From assembly GCA_018825665.1 (NCBI GenBank), contig JAHJEG010000044.1:1-64000 (forward strand): 64,000 nucleotides of DNA. The letters run 5' to 3'. The notes under the pieces are model-generated. The model was not told the DNA's origin, ran no database searches, and was given only the letters and a program-made list of their open reading frames with translations. Shown here one piece after another: positions 38,645 through 49,963 of this stretch. Numbering within the stretch: the stretch's first letter is position 1; each line of letters starts with the position of its first letter. The translations under genes were made by a program, and so were the position numbers. This stretch comes from a bacterium. GTDB lineage: Bacteria; Campylobacterota; Campylobacteria; Campylobacterales; Sulfurimonadaceae.

Positions 38645-39667
38645 TTGTATAGATTTATATATATACTTTTAATACTGGCCATAATAGTGCAGGCTGATGA
38701 AAATGATGATAAATATGTACTGGGAGAGGGGTATAAGCTTGGCTCTTTGCCTATGTACATAGGGGGATATTTGTCTACAGACTACCAACATAATACGGAC
38801 ACAAAAGAGGATGTATTCAGGGTAAACGATATAGCTTTTTTGAGTTATGGTTCCCACTCCAACTTCTCTTATATGGCAGAGATAGAGTTTAAAGAACTTT
38901 ATGTAAAGGCTTGGGGAGACCACTCCAAAGAGGAGTTAAACTCCCGATTGTATATAGAAAGATTCTATGTAGATTACACTCTTGATGAGGAGTATATTTT
39001 TAGACTGGGTAAATATAACTCGCCTGTAGGATACTGGAATTTGACACCGATTAATGTTTTAAGGGAAACCACTTCAAGCCCTTCGACAAACTATATCATC
39101 TACCCAAAATATACAAGCGGATTGGACCTTATGTACTCTTATTATAATGGCTATGAACTCAATGTAGACCTTTTGCTACAAAACAATGAGGACCTGGATG
39201 CTGCTTATAATAATTTTATAACCGACAAGCATTTTGGATTTGGCATAGAGTTTACGGACAATGATTTCAGCCTGAAACTAAACGGCGGGGATTTTCATCT
39301 CAAAGAGAAGATACTAGAGTACGAAGATGTCTATTATGCACTGCTTTCTTTTAAATATGATACGGAGAGATTCAAGATTATGGGGGAGCTTGGAACGCAG
39401 TTTTGTGAGACAAAGAGCACTGTTCCCTATTCCGGCTATTTACAGGGAGTTTATAGGATAACAGAAAAGCATTTACCCGTGATTAGATTTGAGAGCCATA
39501 ATTCCGATATAACAAACAAGCTTAGTCCAAATATAGAAAAAGATGATGTCTTGATAATGGGATACACGTACAGACCGATGTATCCTGTAGCTTTAAAAGC
39601 TGAATATCAGGTGCATTCAGTACGTCGTGAAAATAAAGCAGTTTTTTCATTTTCGGTATTGTTTTGA
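38645..39667 (+). CDS. Outer membrane beta-barrel, porin-like
   Basis: 340 aa with a signal peptide (IYILLILAIIVQA), alternating aromatic/charged strands throughout and a C-terminal Phe (FSFSVLF), the mark of outer-membrane barrels. GKYNSPVGYWN resembles phosphate-selective and short-chain porin families. TTG start at 38645 after GAGGGGAG. Its stop overlaps the next start. Its substrate is unknown. Confidence 0.75.
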   Translation: MYRFIYILLILAIIVQADENDDKYVLGEGYKLGSLPMYIGGYLSTDYQHNTDTKEDVFRVNDIAFLSYGSHSNFSYMAEIEFKELYVKAWGDHSKEELNSRLYIERFYVDYTLDEEYIFRLGKYNSPVGYWNLTPINVLRETTSSPSTNYIIYPKYTSGLDLMYSYYNGYELNVDLLLQNNEDLDAAYNNFITDKHFGFGIEFTDNDFSLKLNGGDFHLKEKILEYEDVYYALLSFKYDTERFKIMGELGTQFCETKSTVPYSGYLQGVYRITEKHLPVIRFESHNSDITNKLSPNIEKDDVLIMGYTYRPMYPVALKAEYQVHSVRRENKAVFSFSVLF

Positions 39668-40074
39668 TGATGAAAATATTTTTGTTCTTTATCTTGGCAG
39701 TTGCTTTAAATGCAGTGGAATATGCCGTTATTGCAAATAAAAAACTAGATAACTATTCTTTTTCAAAAGCAAAGATAAAGATGATATTTTTAAAGAAGCA
39801 TAAGATTTTAAACGGCACGGAATTGGTTCCTATTAATTTGGAATCTGCAAACAGCATTCGAAATTCTTTTGAAAGCAATGTTTTAAACATGTCTAAGAAT
39901 CGTATAAAATCTTTTTGGACAAAAGAGCATTATCTCGGGCACAGACCTCCCCTGAGTGTTAAATCTTCAAAAAGTGTTCTCTCTTTTGTTCGAAAAATAG
40001 ATGGTGCAATCGGATATGTTTTACTAAGTGACGCAGATGAGAGTGTCAATGTGATATACAAATGGAGCGAATAG
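39667..40074 (+). CDS. Small PstS-like periplasmic protein
   Basis: About 135 aa with a signal peptide. The body matches the short phosphate-binding-protein-like domain (PINLESANSIRNSF, SFWTKEHYLGHRPP, GAIGYVLL). It is much shorter than true PstS, so it is more likely a sensory ligand-binding protein for the nearby kinase than a transporter component. ATG at 39667 (or 39670) overlaps the barrel stop. Confidence 0.7.
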   Translation: MMKIFLFFILAVALNAVEYAVIANKKLDNYSFSKAKIKMIFLKKHKILNGTELVPINLESANSIRNSFESNVLNMSKNRIKSFWTKEHYLGHRPPLSVKSSKSVLSFVRKIDGAIGYVLLSDADESVNVIYKWSE

Positions 40075-40449
40075 ATGCAACGTGTTTTGATTGTCGATGA
40101 TGAATTTTTAAACAGAAGGCTTTTATCTAAGATTCTTCTAAAAGAGGGATATGAAGTTTTGGAAGCAAATGATGGTATGGATGCAATTGAAATCTTAAAA
40201 ATACATAATATTGATCTAATACTTATGGATTTGATGATGCCAAAAATGGATGGATTTGAAGCAACAAAACTTATAAAATCCGAAAAGAAACTCTCTGCAA
40301 TCCCACTGATAATTATGTCTGCAATAGCAGACAAAAGTCATATACAAAGAGGTTTGGAACTTGGAGCGGATGAATATCTGACAAAGCCCTTTGATTTGGG
40401 TAAATTCGTAGATACGATTAAAAAGTACAACGATGTTAAGTCTCTATAA
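40075..40449 (+). CDS. CheY-like response regulator
   Basis: 124 aa single receiver domain with D52 (LILMDLMMPKMDG) and K (YLTKPF). No output domain. It starts immediately after the PstS-like gene and overlaps the kinase gene by 17 bases, so it is probably the phosphate acceptor of that kinase. Confidence 0.9.
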   Translation: MQRVLIVDDEFLNRRLLSKILLKEGYEVLEANDGMDAIEILKIHNIDLILMDLMMPKMDGFEATKLIKSEKKLSAIPLIIMSAIADKSHIQRGLELGADEYLTKPFDLGKFVDTIKKYNDVKSL

Positions 40450-42493
40450 AAAATCTCTTTACCGCAAACTTTTGTTTGCTTTTATCCTTGTAGGCTTTTT
40501 CCCTTTTGTTATTTTATATATCTATACGATGTACTGGGGTGAAGAAAAAATCGTAAACAAAATCATAAACGATCAATATATTCAGGCTCAAAAAATAATC
40601 GATGTGATAGAAAATCACATAACTTCATTGGATAAGGAGATAAAATTTATTTCTAAGCTTGATTTGATGGATGACATCATCGCAGAAGATGTAGATAAGA
40701 GAATAGCAAGACTTTTAATACAAAAAAAAGCGGACATAGGCTTGGAAACGGAGTTATCCGTAGTTGACTTAAACTCTAAAGTTGTCTCTTCGTCAGAAAA
40801 TGAGAGTGCTTCAAAAGAGTTCAAATATCTACAAGAATTAAAAACTTCATTTGCAAATAACAAAAATCATCTGTTTATAGAGAATAAACTCTATCTGTGT
40901 TCGAAAATATACGCCAGCTTTGATAAGAATAAAGAACTCGGATATTTGATCTTGGGTTATGATTTGAAGAATCTCAATACATTCCTGACAAAACAGGAGG
41001 GGATTCACAACAGCATTTATAATTACAAAACGCAAGTCTCCATAGGTGAAAAAAACTATTTGAACATAGATATACTGAAGGAAAAAGGTGATTATATCTT
41101 GGAAGAGCACCTTGTCATATATAAGAAAATGCCGAGTATCATGCGCGAGTGGTATTTGGTTTATTCTGTAGACAAAAAGTTGGCATTAAACTTTTTATAT
41201 GATTTTTCATATTTTATGATTGTGATGATTCCAATAGCTTTTATCCTTATCCTGATAACAGGTGTTTTAAGTGCAAAGAACATCATTAAACCGATTGAGA
41301 ATTTAACCAAAACTGCTGAGCGTATTACGGATACAAAAGACTATTCGGCTGAGGTCGTCATACGTTCTGATGATGAGATAGGGCGGCTTTCATACGCTTT
41401 TAACAAACTTTTACAAACAACGAACAATGCCTTGGAGACACTTGAAGAGGAAAACGAGCTTAGATTAAAAAGATTCATAAAACTAATAGAGATTTTTAAC
41501 ACGATCATTCAGACAAAAAATGAGAATGAGTGTATAAAAGTATCCATTAAGGAGATGCAAAAATTAACTCAAAACGATAAATTGCACTTTATAGACGATG
41601 CGCATAAAATCAGCAGTTCGATTCCCATATTTGTGAGTGATTTCGATAAAGATGAAAAAATTTACTATGGTGCCATAGCCCTTGATATAAGTGAGCTGAG
41701 TGATAAAAACGAGGATAGATTTTACCACTCTATTGCCACGATGATCTCTTTGCAGCTTGACCGAATACGGCTGGTTGACAGGACTATGATGGCATCCCGC
41801 GCCAAATCTGCTTTTATATCCAATATGTCGCATGAGCTTAGAAGTCCTCTGAATGCGATTATAGGCTTTACCCAGTATATGATAGCCTATGAGGATTTGA
41901 GTGATGAGCAGCAGGATATCACCTCCAATATTGAAAAATCAGCTCAATATCTTCTGGAGATGATAAACGAAATACTTGATATTGCAAAAATAGAAGCCGG
42001 AAAAATGGAAGCATATTTTGAGAATGTAAATATACAATCCATACTCGATGACATTGTAATAATGCTTATCCCTCTGGCAGAGCAAAAAGGGATACGATTA
42101 ACATTGAATATGGATAAAATGGATGATGCATTCTTTTGTACCGATCCCAAACTTTTTAAACAGATTGTCATAAATCTGCTCTCAAACGCTATAAAATTTA
42201 CAAAAACCGGTGCGATAGACATAGAGGCATCAAAGTTTAATGATATTGTCACTGTCAGAATCAAAGATACCGGCATAGGAATTTCAAAAGAGGATATACC
42301 CAAACTGTTCAATGATTTCACACAACTCGAAAATGTTATGCAGAAAAAACATAAAGGGAGCGGACTGGGTCTTTCTATAAGTAAAAAACTATCAAAACTT
42401 CTCGGAGGAGACATAGCCCTAAGCAGTGAAGGATTGGGGATGGGAACAGAGGTGCGTTTCAGCATTTCCCAAAACAGGGTTCAAAAAACATGA
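40433..42493 (+). CDS. Membrane sensor histidine kinase
   Basis: 686 aa. Membrane helices at 13-33 and 257-280 flank a periplasmic sensor domain of ~220 aa. HAMP (280-332), a coiled coil and a GAF-like region (340-445) follow. HisKA has phospho-acceptor H467 (SHELRSPLNAI), and the ATPase domain has N and G boxes (LLSNAIKFT, DTGIGIS, GSGLGLSIS). The receiver is supplied by the overlapping CheY-like gene. Confidence 0.92.
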   Translation: MLSLYKKSLYRKLLFAFILVGFFPFVILYIYTMYWGEEKIVNKIINDQYIQAQKIIDVIENHITSLDKEIKFISKLDLMDDIIAEDVDKRIARLLIQKKADIGLETELSVVDLNSKVVSSSENESASKEFKYLQELKTSFANNKNHLFIENKLYLCSKIYASFDKNKELGYLILGYDLKNLNTFLTKQEGIHNSIYNYKTQVSIGEKNYLNIDILKEKGDYILEEHLVIYKKMPSIMREWYLVYSVDKKLALNFLYDFSYFMIVMIPIAFILILITGVLSAKNIIKPIENLTKTAERITDTKDYSAEVVIRSDDEIGRLSYAFNKLLQTTNNALETLEEENELRLKRFIKLIEIFNTIIQTKNENECIKVSIKEMQKLTQNDKLHFIDDAHKISSSIPIFVSDFDKDEKIYYGAIALDISELSDKNEDRFYHSIATMISLQLDRIRLVDRTMMASRAKSAFISNMSHELRSPLNAIIGFTQYMIAYEDLSDEQQDITSNIEKSAQYLLEMINEILDIAKIEAGKMEAYFENVNIQSILDDIVIMLIPLAEQKGIRLTLNMDKMDDAFFCTDPKLFKQIVINLLSNAIKFTKTGAIDIEASKFNDIVTVRIKDTGIGISKEDIPKLFNDFTQLENVMQKKHKGSGLGLSISKKLSKLLGGDIALSSEGLGMGTEVRFSISQNRVQKT

Positions 42494-42544
42494 TGCCAAG
42501 CAGATTCTCTGCAAATCCGCCTAGATAGAATCGGTCGATTGAAT

Positions 42545-42567
42545 AAAAAAGCAGAACTAGTTTCTGC
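42545..42567 (-). terminator. Rho-independent terminator of the DUF1104 gene
   Basis: On the minus strand GCAGAA, loop ACTAG, TTCTGC, then six T. The stop codon of the gene lies in the loop. Confidence 0.8.
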
Positions 42568-42853
42568 CGCCGCCCATTCCCGGACCTTGTCCCTGGTTCA
42601 TATTGCGAATCCCTTTATCCGCTTGATTGACACGTTTTTCTTCTCTGATTCTATTTCTTTCTTTGAAATAGGCATCTTGTTCCTCTTTTGTCATATTCTG
42701 CACACGTTTTTGCATCTCTAATCGAAATGTCTCACGCTCTTGAGGCGGAACATTGCCCTGCATTTTCATCATATCCTGAGTACTCATTTTTGAGTAGTCA
42801 CCACCAAAACATAAACCCACTGCCAACACTGAGAGTAATAAAACTTTTGTCAT
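42557..42853 (-). CDS. Exported DUF1104-type small protein
   Basis: 98 aa with a signal peptide (TKVLLLSVLAVGLCFG). The mature part (DYSKMSTQDMMKMQGNVPP, RLEMQKRVQNMTKEE) matches the DUF1104 family known mainly in Campylobacterota, and it ends in a Gly/Asn/Met-rich tail. It is periplasmic, helical and of unknown function, with a Spy/CpxP-like look. It has its own terminator and probable promoter. Confidence 0.75.
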   Translation of the reverse strand: MTKVLLLSVLAVGLCFGGDYSKMSTQDMMKMQGNVPPQERETFRLEMQKRVQNMTKEEQDAYFKERNRIREEKRVNQADKGIRNMNQGQGPGMGGGRN

Positions 42854-42877
42854 AATAACAACCTTATCTTTGGTTTG

Positions 42878-42883
42878 ATTATA
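42878..42883 (-). promoter_or_regulatory. Putative -10 element for the DUF1104 gene
   Basis: TATAAT on the minus strand inside the palindrome GATTATAATC, 25 bases before the ATG at 42853. Confidence 0.4.
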
Positions 42884-42969
42884 ATCTATACATTAGGCTA
42901 TAACCTTAGCTAATATTGTAAATCAAATATCCTTAAACAAATGTGAGGTGAACTTAATCAAGTTTAAGA

Positions 42970-42975
42970 TAAAAT
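42970..42975 (+). promoter_or_regulatory. Putative -10 element for ligA
   Basis: TAAAAT in AAGATAAAATCGC, 33 bases ahead of the ligA ATG, in an AT-rich intergenic segment. Confidence 0.4.
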
Positions 42976-42986
42976 CGCATTCTTAA

Positions 42987-45510
<2,524 letters not shown>

Positions 45511-45514
<4 letters not shown>

Positions 45515-46260
45515 TTAGAATAGATAATTATTTAGTAGATAACAATTTGGCAGGAAGCCGAAATAAGGCACAATCTTTGATAAAAGAGGGTCTTGTAAGT
45601 GTAAACGGTGAAGTGATATTAAAAAGTTCCTACAAGCTCAATGAGGCTAAAGACAAGGTTACTGTAAAAGAGCACAACAGTTATGTCTCACGCGCCGCTT
45701 ACAAGCTTAGCGGGTTTTTAGACGAACTGAACCTGGATGTTCAAGGTAAAACCGCTTTGGATATCGGTTCATCAACAGGTGGCTTTACCCAGGTTCTTTT
45801 GGAATACGGTGCTTTGGAAGTGGATGCCGTTGATGTGGGCAAAGAGCAGCTGCATGAGAGTCTCAAAGACGACAGCCGTGTTCACTCGTTTGAGAGCTGT
45901 GATATCAGGGAGTTCCAAAGTAAAAAAGCGTATGACATTATTGTCAGCGATGTTGCTTTTATCTCTCTTTTGAATATTTTAGATGATGTTGAGAGGTTGG
46001 CATGTGGTGTAAAGGAGAGCGAGAGAGCACTCTTGGGAAGCGTCACGATAATACTTCTCTTTAAGCCGCAGTTTGAAGTGGGGCGTGAAGCAAAACGTGA
46101 TAAAAACGGCGTAGTCACGGATGAAAAAGCTATACTAAAAGCTATGATAACATTTGAAGACGCCTGTAAACTAAAGGGGTGGAAATTAATTTTAAAATCG
46201 CCTTCAAAACTTACCGGCAAGGAGGGTAATCTTGAATACTGCTACTGTTATAAAAAATAG
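45511..46260 (+). CDS. tlyA: TlyA-family rRNA 2'-O-methyltransferase
   Basis: 249 aa. N-terminal S4 RNA-binding domain (MIRIDNYLVDNNLAGSRNKA) and an FtsJ-like SAM domain (LDIGSSTGGFTQVLLEYGA). It methylates 16S/23S rRNA riboses in homologues. TTG start overlaps the barrel stop (TTGA). The 3' end overlaps ribF by 29 bases. Confidence 0.93.
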
Positions 46261-47071
46261 TACAGCAATCGCAATAGGCGGTTTCGACGGGATGCATATA
46301 GGGCATCAGCATCTTTTTGCTGAACTTGGAGACAATGGCTGCATAGTCGTAATTGAAACAGGATATGCGAATCTGACTCCAAAAAGAGATAGAGAGAAAT
46401 TTTCACATTATCCGATAATGTACTTTGAACTTGATGAGATTCGGCACCTGAGCGGGGAGGAGTTTATCTCGTTCTTAAAAGAAAAATTTCCAAAACTTCA
46501 AAAAATAGTGGTTGGATATGATTTTCATTTTGGAAAAAATAGAAAATACTCTTTTAATGATCTAAAAACTCTTTTTGACGGTGAGGTTTTGGTCATAGAA
46601 GAGGTGACACATCATGGCGATTCTGTACATTCCCATAAAATCAGGGCAAAGTTACAAATAGGCGATATTAAAGGTGCAAATGCATTTTTAGGACATAACT
46701 ATACTATTAACGGCAAGCATGTAAGCGGTCAGGGTATAGGCAAAAAAGAGCTTGTGGCTACTATAAATATAGAAGCCAAGGAATATCTGACACCCAAAGA
46801 GGGCGTATATGTGACCTTGACCAGAATTGACGATGAAGAACATTACCATCCTTCCGTCTCTTTTGTAGGACACAGGGTAAGTACCGATGGAACCTTTGCC
46901 GTGGAAACACATATTCTCGATGGTGAAGTTTTTTGTGATAAAAAAGCCAGTATCAGTTTTGTAGATTTTATCAGAAGTAACGAAAAATTCGATACACTTG
47001 AAGCATTAAAAAAGGCGATAAAAAAAGATATTGCTATAGCCAACAAAGAGTTACAACTCTTACAACTTTAA
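46232..47071 (+). CDS. ribF: Riboflavin kinase / FAD synthetase
   Basis: 279 aa. N-terminal adenylyltransferase domain (GGFDGMHIGHQHLF) and C-terminal kinase domain (GQGIGKKELVATIN); converts riboflavin to FMN and FAD. TTG start at 46232 lies within tlyA and is the only start giving the full N-terminus. Confidence 0.93.
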   Translation: MNTATVIKNSTAIAIGGFDGMHIGHQHLFAELGDNGCIVVIETGYANLTPKRDREKFSHYPIMYFELDEIRHLSGEEFISFLKEKFPKLQKIVVGYDFHFGKNRKYSFNDLKTLFDGEVLVIEEVTHHGDSVHSHKIRAKLQIGDIKGANAFLGHNYTINGKHVSGQGIGKKELVATINIEAKEYLTPKEGVYVTLTRIDDEEHYHPSVSFVGHRVSTDGTFAVETHILDGEVFCDKKASISFVDFIRSNEKFDTLEALKKAIKKDIAIANKELQLLQL

Positions 47072-47081
47072 AAAGAGAATT

Positions 47082-48098
47082 ATGGACAGAATATATTTAG
47101 AAAACAGTGAAAAGATTAAATTTGATTTTTATCAAAATGAGAAGGATTTCATTGTTGATGAGATCCCTTTGGCAGAGTTTAAGGGAAACGGAAATTTTTT
47201 GATTTTGCATGTGAAAAAAGTTGAACTGACAACATGGGATATGATAGCCGCTTTTGCAGCACATTTGAATATACCTGCAGAAAAGATCGGATATGCAGGC
47301 TTAAAGGATAAACATGCGACGACTACGCAGTACATATCCGTAGAAGCAAAGTTTGAAAAAAGTTTATGGAAGTTTAAACATCCCCAAATAAAAATACTCA
47401 AATCCGTGAGACACACACATTCTATAAGAATGGGCGATTTAAGTGCAAACAGATTTAGTATTAATCTGTATGATATTGATGATATGAAAGCCGGACGTAT
47501 TGAGAAGCTTGCAAGAAAGAGTGAAAAAAACGGATTACCGAATTATTTCGGATACCAGAGATTCGGCCGTGACGGAGATTCTATCAATCAGGCAAATGAG
47601 ATGATAAAGGGAGATCTGTATATCAATGATTCAAAAGTTAAAAAGTTTTTAATCTCTATCTATCAAAGTGTCTTTTTTAACAATTGGCTCAAGGAAAGAG
47701 TACAGCTGAGTCAGGAAAACAATGAAGGTAAATTTTTGCTTTTGAGTGGAGATATCTATCTGACCTCTGAAAATAAGCTTATTACTCCAAAGAATACACC
47801 TGTTCAGGATTTTACAGAGAAGAAACTGGCTCCGACTGGATTATTATGCGGACGGGGAGTCTTTCGCGCGCGAGACGAAGCCAGAGAGATCGAAAAAAAA
47901 TATGATGATGAGTTTCTCGTCGAGAAAGGCCTGCGAAGAGAGGCGATAGTGTATCCCAAAGATATTATCTGTAAATATAATAAGAACTTCGGTTTATTGA
48001 ATATTTCGTTTACATTGCCAAAAGGTTCTTATGCCACAGTATTTCTAGAAAATATCGCAAATAAAAACTACACGGCAAAAGATGTGAAAAAAGATTAA
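47082..48098 (+). CDS. truD: tRNA pseudouridine(13) synthase
   Basis: 338 aa TruD family, modifying U13 in tRNA. Motif GYAGLKDKHATTTQYIS contains the catalytic aspartate; NRFSINLYDI and YFGYQRFGRDG are conserved. Full-length, 10 bases after ribF. Confidence 0.95.
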   Translation: MDRIYLENSEKIKFDFYQNEKDFIVDEIPLAEFKGNGNFLILHVKKVELTTWDMIAAFAAHLNIPAEKIGYAGLKDKHATTTQYISVEAKFEKSLWKFKHPQIKILKSVRHTHSIRMGDLSANRFSINLYDIDDMKAGRIEKLARKSEKNGLPNYFGYQRFGRDGDSINQANEMIKGDLYINDSKVKKFLISIYQSVFFNNWLKERVQLSQENNEGKFLLLSGDIYLTSENKLITPKNTPVQDFTEKKLAPTGLLCGRGVFRARDEAREIEKKYDDEFLVEKGLRREAIVYPKDIICKYNKNFGLLNISFTLPKGSYATVFLENIANKNYTAKDVKKD

Positions 48099-48202
48099 AA
48101 TACTGCAGGAAAAGGTCTTTGATTCCTTTGCGTATGGTGACAAAATTAGAAAAAAATATCACAAATATATCTGATATTATAATAATTTAATGCAAGTTAG
48201 AT

Positions 48203-48208
48203 TATAAT
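48203..48208 (+). promoter_or_regulatory. Promoter -10 element for atpB
   Basis: Perfect TATAAT in TTAGATTATAATCACG, 32 bases before the atpB ATG, followed by a strong GAGAGGGAG ribosome site. It gives atpB its own transcript, separate from the main ATP synthase operon. Confidence 0.6.
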
Positions 48209-48240
48209 CACGTAATTTATTTTAGAGAGGGAGTGCTTTT

Positions 48241-48942
48241 ATGCATGAGTTATTTACTTTTATTAGTACAATTTTTGGACTATCTCACCACGGAGACCCA
48301 GAAACATATAAGATGGTTATATACATGGCGCACATGTTATTGTCTGCTGGTATTGCTATAGTTATAGTTAAGATTGCAATGTCAAATTTACAACTTGTTC
48401 CAAAAGGAACTCAAAATGTAGTTGAAGCATACATTTCCGGTGTTTTAAAAATGGGTACTGATGTTATGGGTAAAGAAAACGCACGTCGTTATCTCCCACT
48501 TGTAGCAACCATAGGTCTTTTTGTTGGTATAGCCAACCTAATCGGAGTTGTTCCAGGTTTTGAAGCTCCTACTGCATTTTTAGAGATGCCTCTTACGCTT
48601 GCTTTAGTCGTATTTGTTTATTATAACTATGAGGGTATCCGTCGTCAGGGTGTCGTTAAATACTTCAAACATTTCCTAGGTCCTGTTTGGTGGTTATATT
48701 GGTTAATGTTCCCGATTGAAATAGTTTCTCACTTTTCACGTCTTGTATCACTCAGCTTCCGTCTTTTCGGTAATGTTAAAGGTGATGATATGTTCTTGAT
48801 GGTAATCTTGATGCTGGCTCCTTGGCTGCTTCCTATGATCCCATTTGCACTTCTTACTTTCATGGCATTCTTACAGGCATTTATCTTTATGATGCTTACT
48901 TATGTTTACCTTGGTGGTGCAATCGCTGTTGACGATCACTAG
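48241..48942 (+). CDS. atpB: F-type ATP synthase subunit a
   Basis: Proton-channel subunit of Fo, 233 aa, with five to six membrane helices. The essential channel arginine is in LSLSFRLFGN. It is separated from the rest of the operon by 43 kb in this window, which is normal in Campylobacterota. Confidence 0.97.
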   Translation: MHELFTFISTIFGLSHHGDPETYKMVIYMAHMLLSAGIAIVIVKIAMSNLQLVPKGTQNVVEAYISGVLKMGTDVMGKENARRYLPLVATIGLFVGIANLIGVVPGFEAPTAFLEMPLTLALVVFVYYNYEGIRRQGVVKYFKHFLGPVWWLYWLMFPIEIVSHFSRLVSLSFRLFGNVKGDDMFLMVILMLAPWLLPMIPFALLTFMAFLQAFIFMMLTYVYLGGAIAVDDH

Positions 48943-48952
48943 GTCTTTGACA

Positions 48953-49216
48953 GTGCAAAAAGATATATTCGACAGAATACTAAGCTTTTTGCTAGGAGCA
49001 TCATGGGCTTTTGTCCTGTTTGGTGCTCTTATAACTTTTAAAACCTTTATGGTTTTGGGTTTTATTCTATCTTTCTTCATTACAATGGCTTTCGTCATTG
49101 TCTCACTATTTATGATTTTAGCTCTTGATGCCTTTTCTATAAACAGACAAAGACTTGTCGAAGCAAAAAAACAGACAAAACTTTTAGAAAAAATATACTC
49201 CAAACATACTAAATAA
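48953..49216 (+). CDS. Small two-helix membrane protein
   Basis: 87 aa from GTG 48953 (AGG at 48941-48943 ahead of it). Two hydrophobic segments (LLGASWAFVLFGALITF and VLGFILSFFITMAFVIVSLFMI), then a basic helical tail. It lies 10 bases after atpB; a role with the ATP synthase is possible but unsupported. Confidence 0.6.
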   Translation: MQKDIFDRILSFLLGASWAFVLFGALITFKTFMVLGFILSFFITMAFVIVSLFMILALDAFSINRQRLVEAKKQTKLLEKIYSKHTK

Positions 49217-49244
49217 ACAATAGAAACAGTTGCGTCAAAGTGAT

Positions 49245-49418
49245 TTATTTACTTGAGAGGTATTTGATGATATCGTTCATCTCTTCTATGGTTAAATCCA
49301 TAAGAAACTCCTTCGCTTTTTTATTTATATATCTTAAACTGATTGTCGCAGACTGATTCTCACAACGAATGCACTCTGAGATATATGTACAAAATTGTAA
49401 AATAATTTGATTACAGTA
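49245..49418 (-). pseudogene. Open segment without a start, possible gene fragment
   Basis: 57 codons between stops, ending ISLRYINKKAKEFLMDL then EEMNDIIKYLSSK. The last ~18 residues recall the C-terminal helix of small c-type cytochromes, and an ATG with GAAGGAG upstream would give only 18 aa. There is no C-x-x-C-H. The identity is uncertain. It directly follows the TrkA-N fragment. Confidence 0.3.
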
Positions 49419-49423
49419 TTATT

Positions 49424-49693
49424 TCAGTTGTAACAAACTTCCATCACTGTGCCAGATTTATTTTTCAATACATGATTTACAAGCAGATTTGATATTTCAA
49501 AACTTGCAGCTACAAATTCCAGCACAGGCGATTTATTTAAGTGACCGAAGTATGCCATATGACCTATTTTTCTTGCGAGCTGAACATGTCTTAGGTTGTC
49601 AGAGATAATGACAAAGTCGGCTCCTCTTGTCTTTAACTCCGCTGCAACTCTTATTCCTAGTGTGGAGTATCCTGCAATTATATATATGGTTTT
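49424..49693 (-). pseudogene. TrkA-N/RCK domain fragment
   Basis: 89 codons without a suitable start. The product reads TIYIIAGYSTLGIRVAAELK, then a segment with FVIISDNLRHVQLARKIGH and YFGHLNKSPVLEF. This is the Rossmann NAD-binding core of KefB/KefC-type antiporters or potassium channels; the glycine-rich loop G-Y-G-x-x-G has become G-Y-S-x-x-G. The membrane part is missing and stops bound both ends, so it is a decayed remnant. It lies in the 750-base gap between the small membrane gene and the sulfide dehydrogenase. Confidence 0.6.
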
Positions 49694-49927
49694 TTAATTC
49701 GATAGGTGTAATAACTGAAAATTTCACAAACATTCTTCCACCCATTACACTTTTAGCCTTACACTTTTTGAGTGCTTAGTGAAAAGATTTTGGAATTTGA
49801 GGTGGCGAAATATTTTACTTTTAAAGCAATATGAAGATATTGTCTCACTTGGAAATAAGGAGGTTCTTGCACTATTTAAAGCTACTCGTAGAGATTTTAA
49901 TTAGTTTTGGGTAAAAAAGTTATGATA
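49694..49927. other. Remainder of the 750-base gap
   Basis: Contains a near-direct repeat (TTACACTTTTAGCC and TTACACTTTTTGAG around 49745-49770) and a + strand frame of 41 codons from GTG 49779 to the stop at 49902, reading KRFWNLRWRNILLLKQYED and onward. It has no recognisable homology and may be another gene remnant. Confidence 0.3.
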
Positions 49928-49952
49928 AAAGCCCCTAAATAAAGGGGGCTTT
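49928..49952 (-). terminator. Terminator of the flavocytochrome operon
   Basis: Stem AAAGCCCC (49928-49935) against GGGGCTTT (49945-49952) with a 9-base loop, just after the fccB stop on the minus strand and followed by T-rich sequence. Confidence 0.8.
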
Positions 49953-49963
49953 AGTAATAGATG

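Noticed and set aside
41944-42465. Long antisense open frame opposite the sensor kinase
   Set aside because: It mirrors the HisKA and ATPase codons of a clear kinase, has no family features and no ribosome site.
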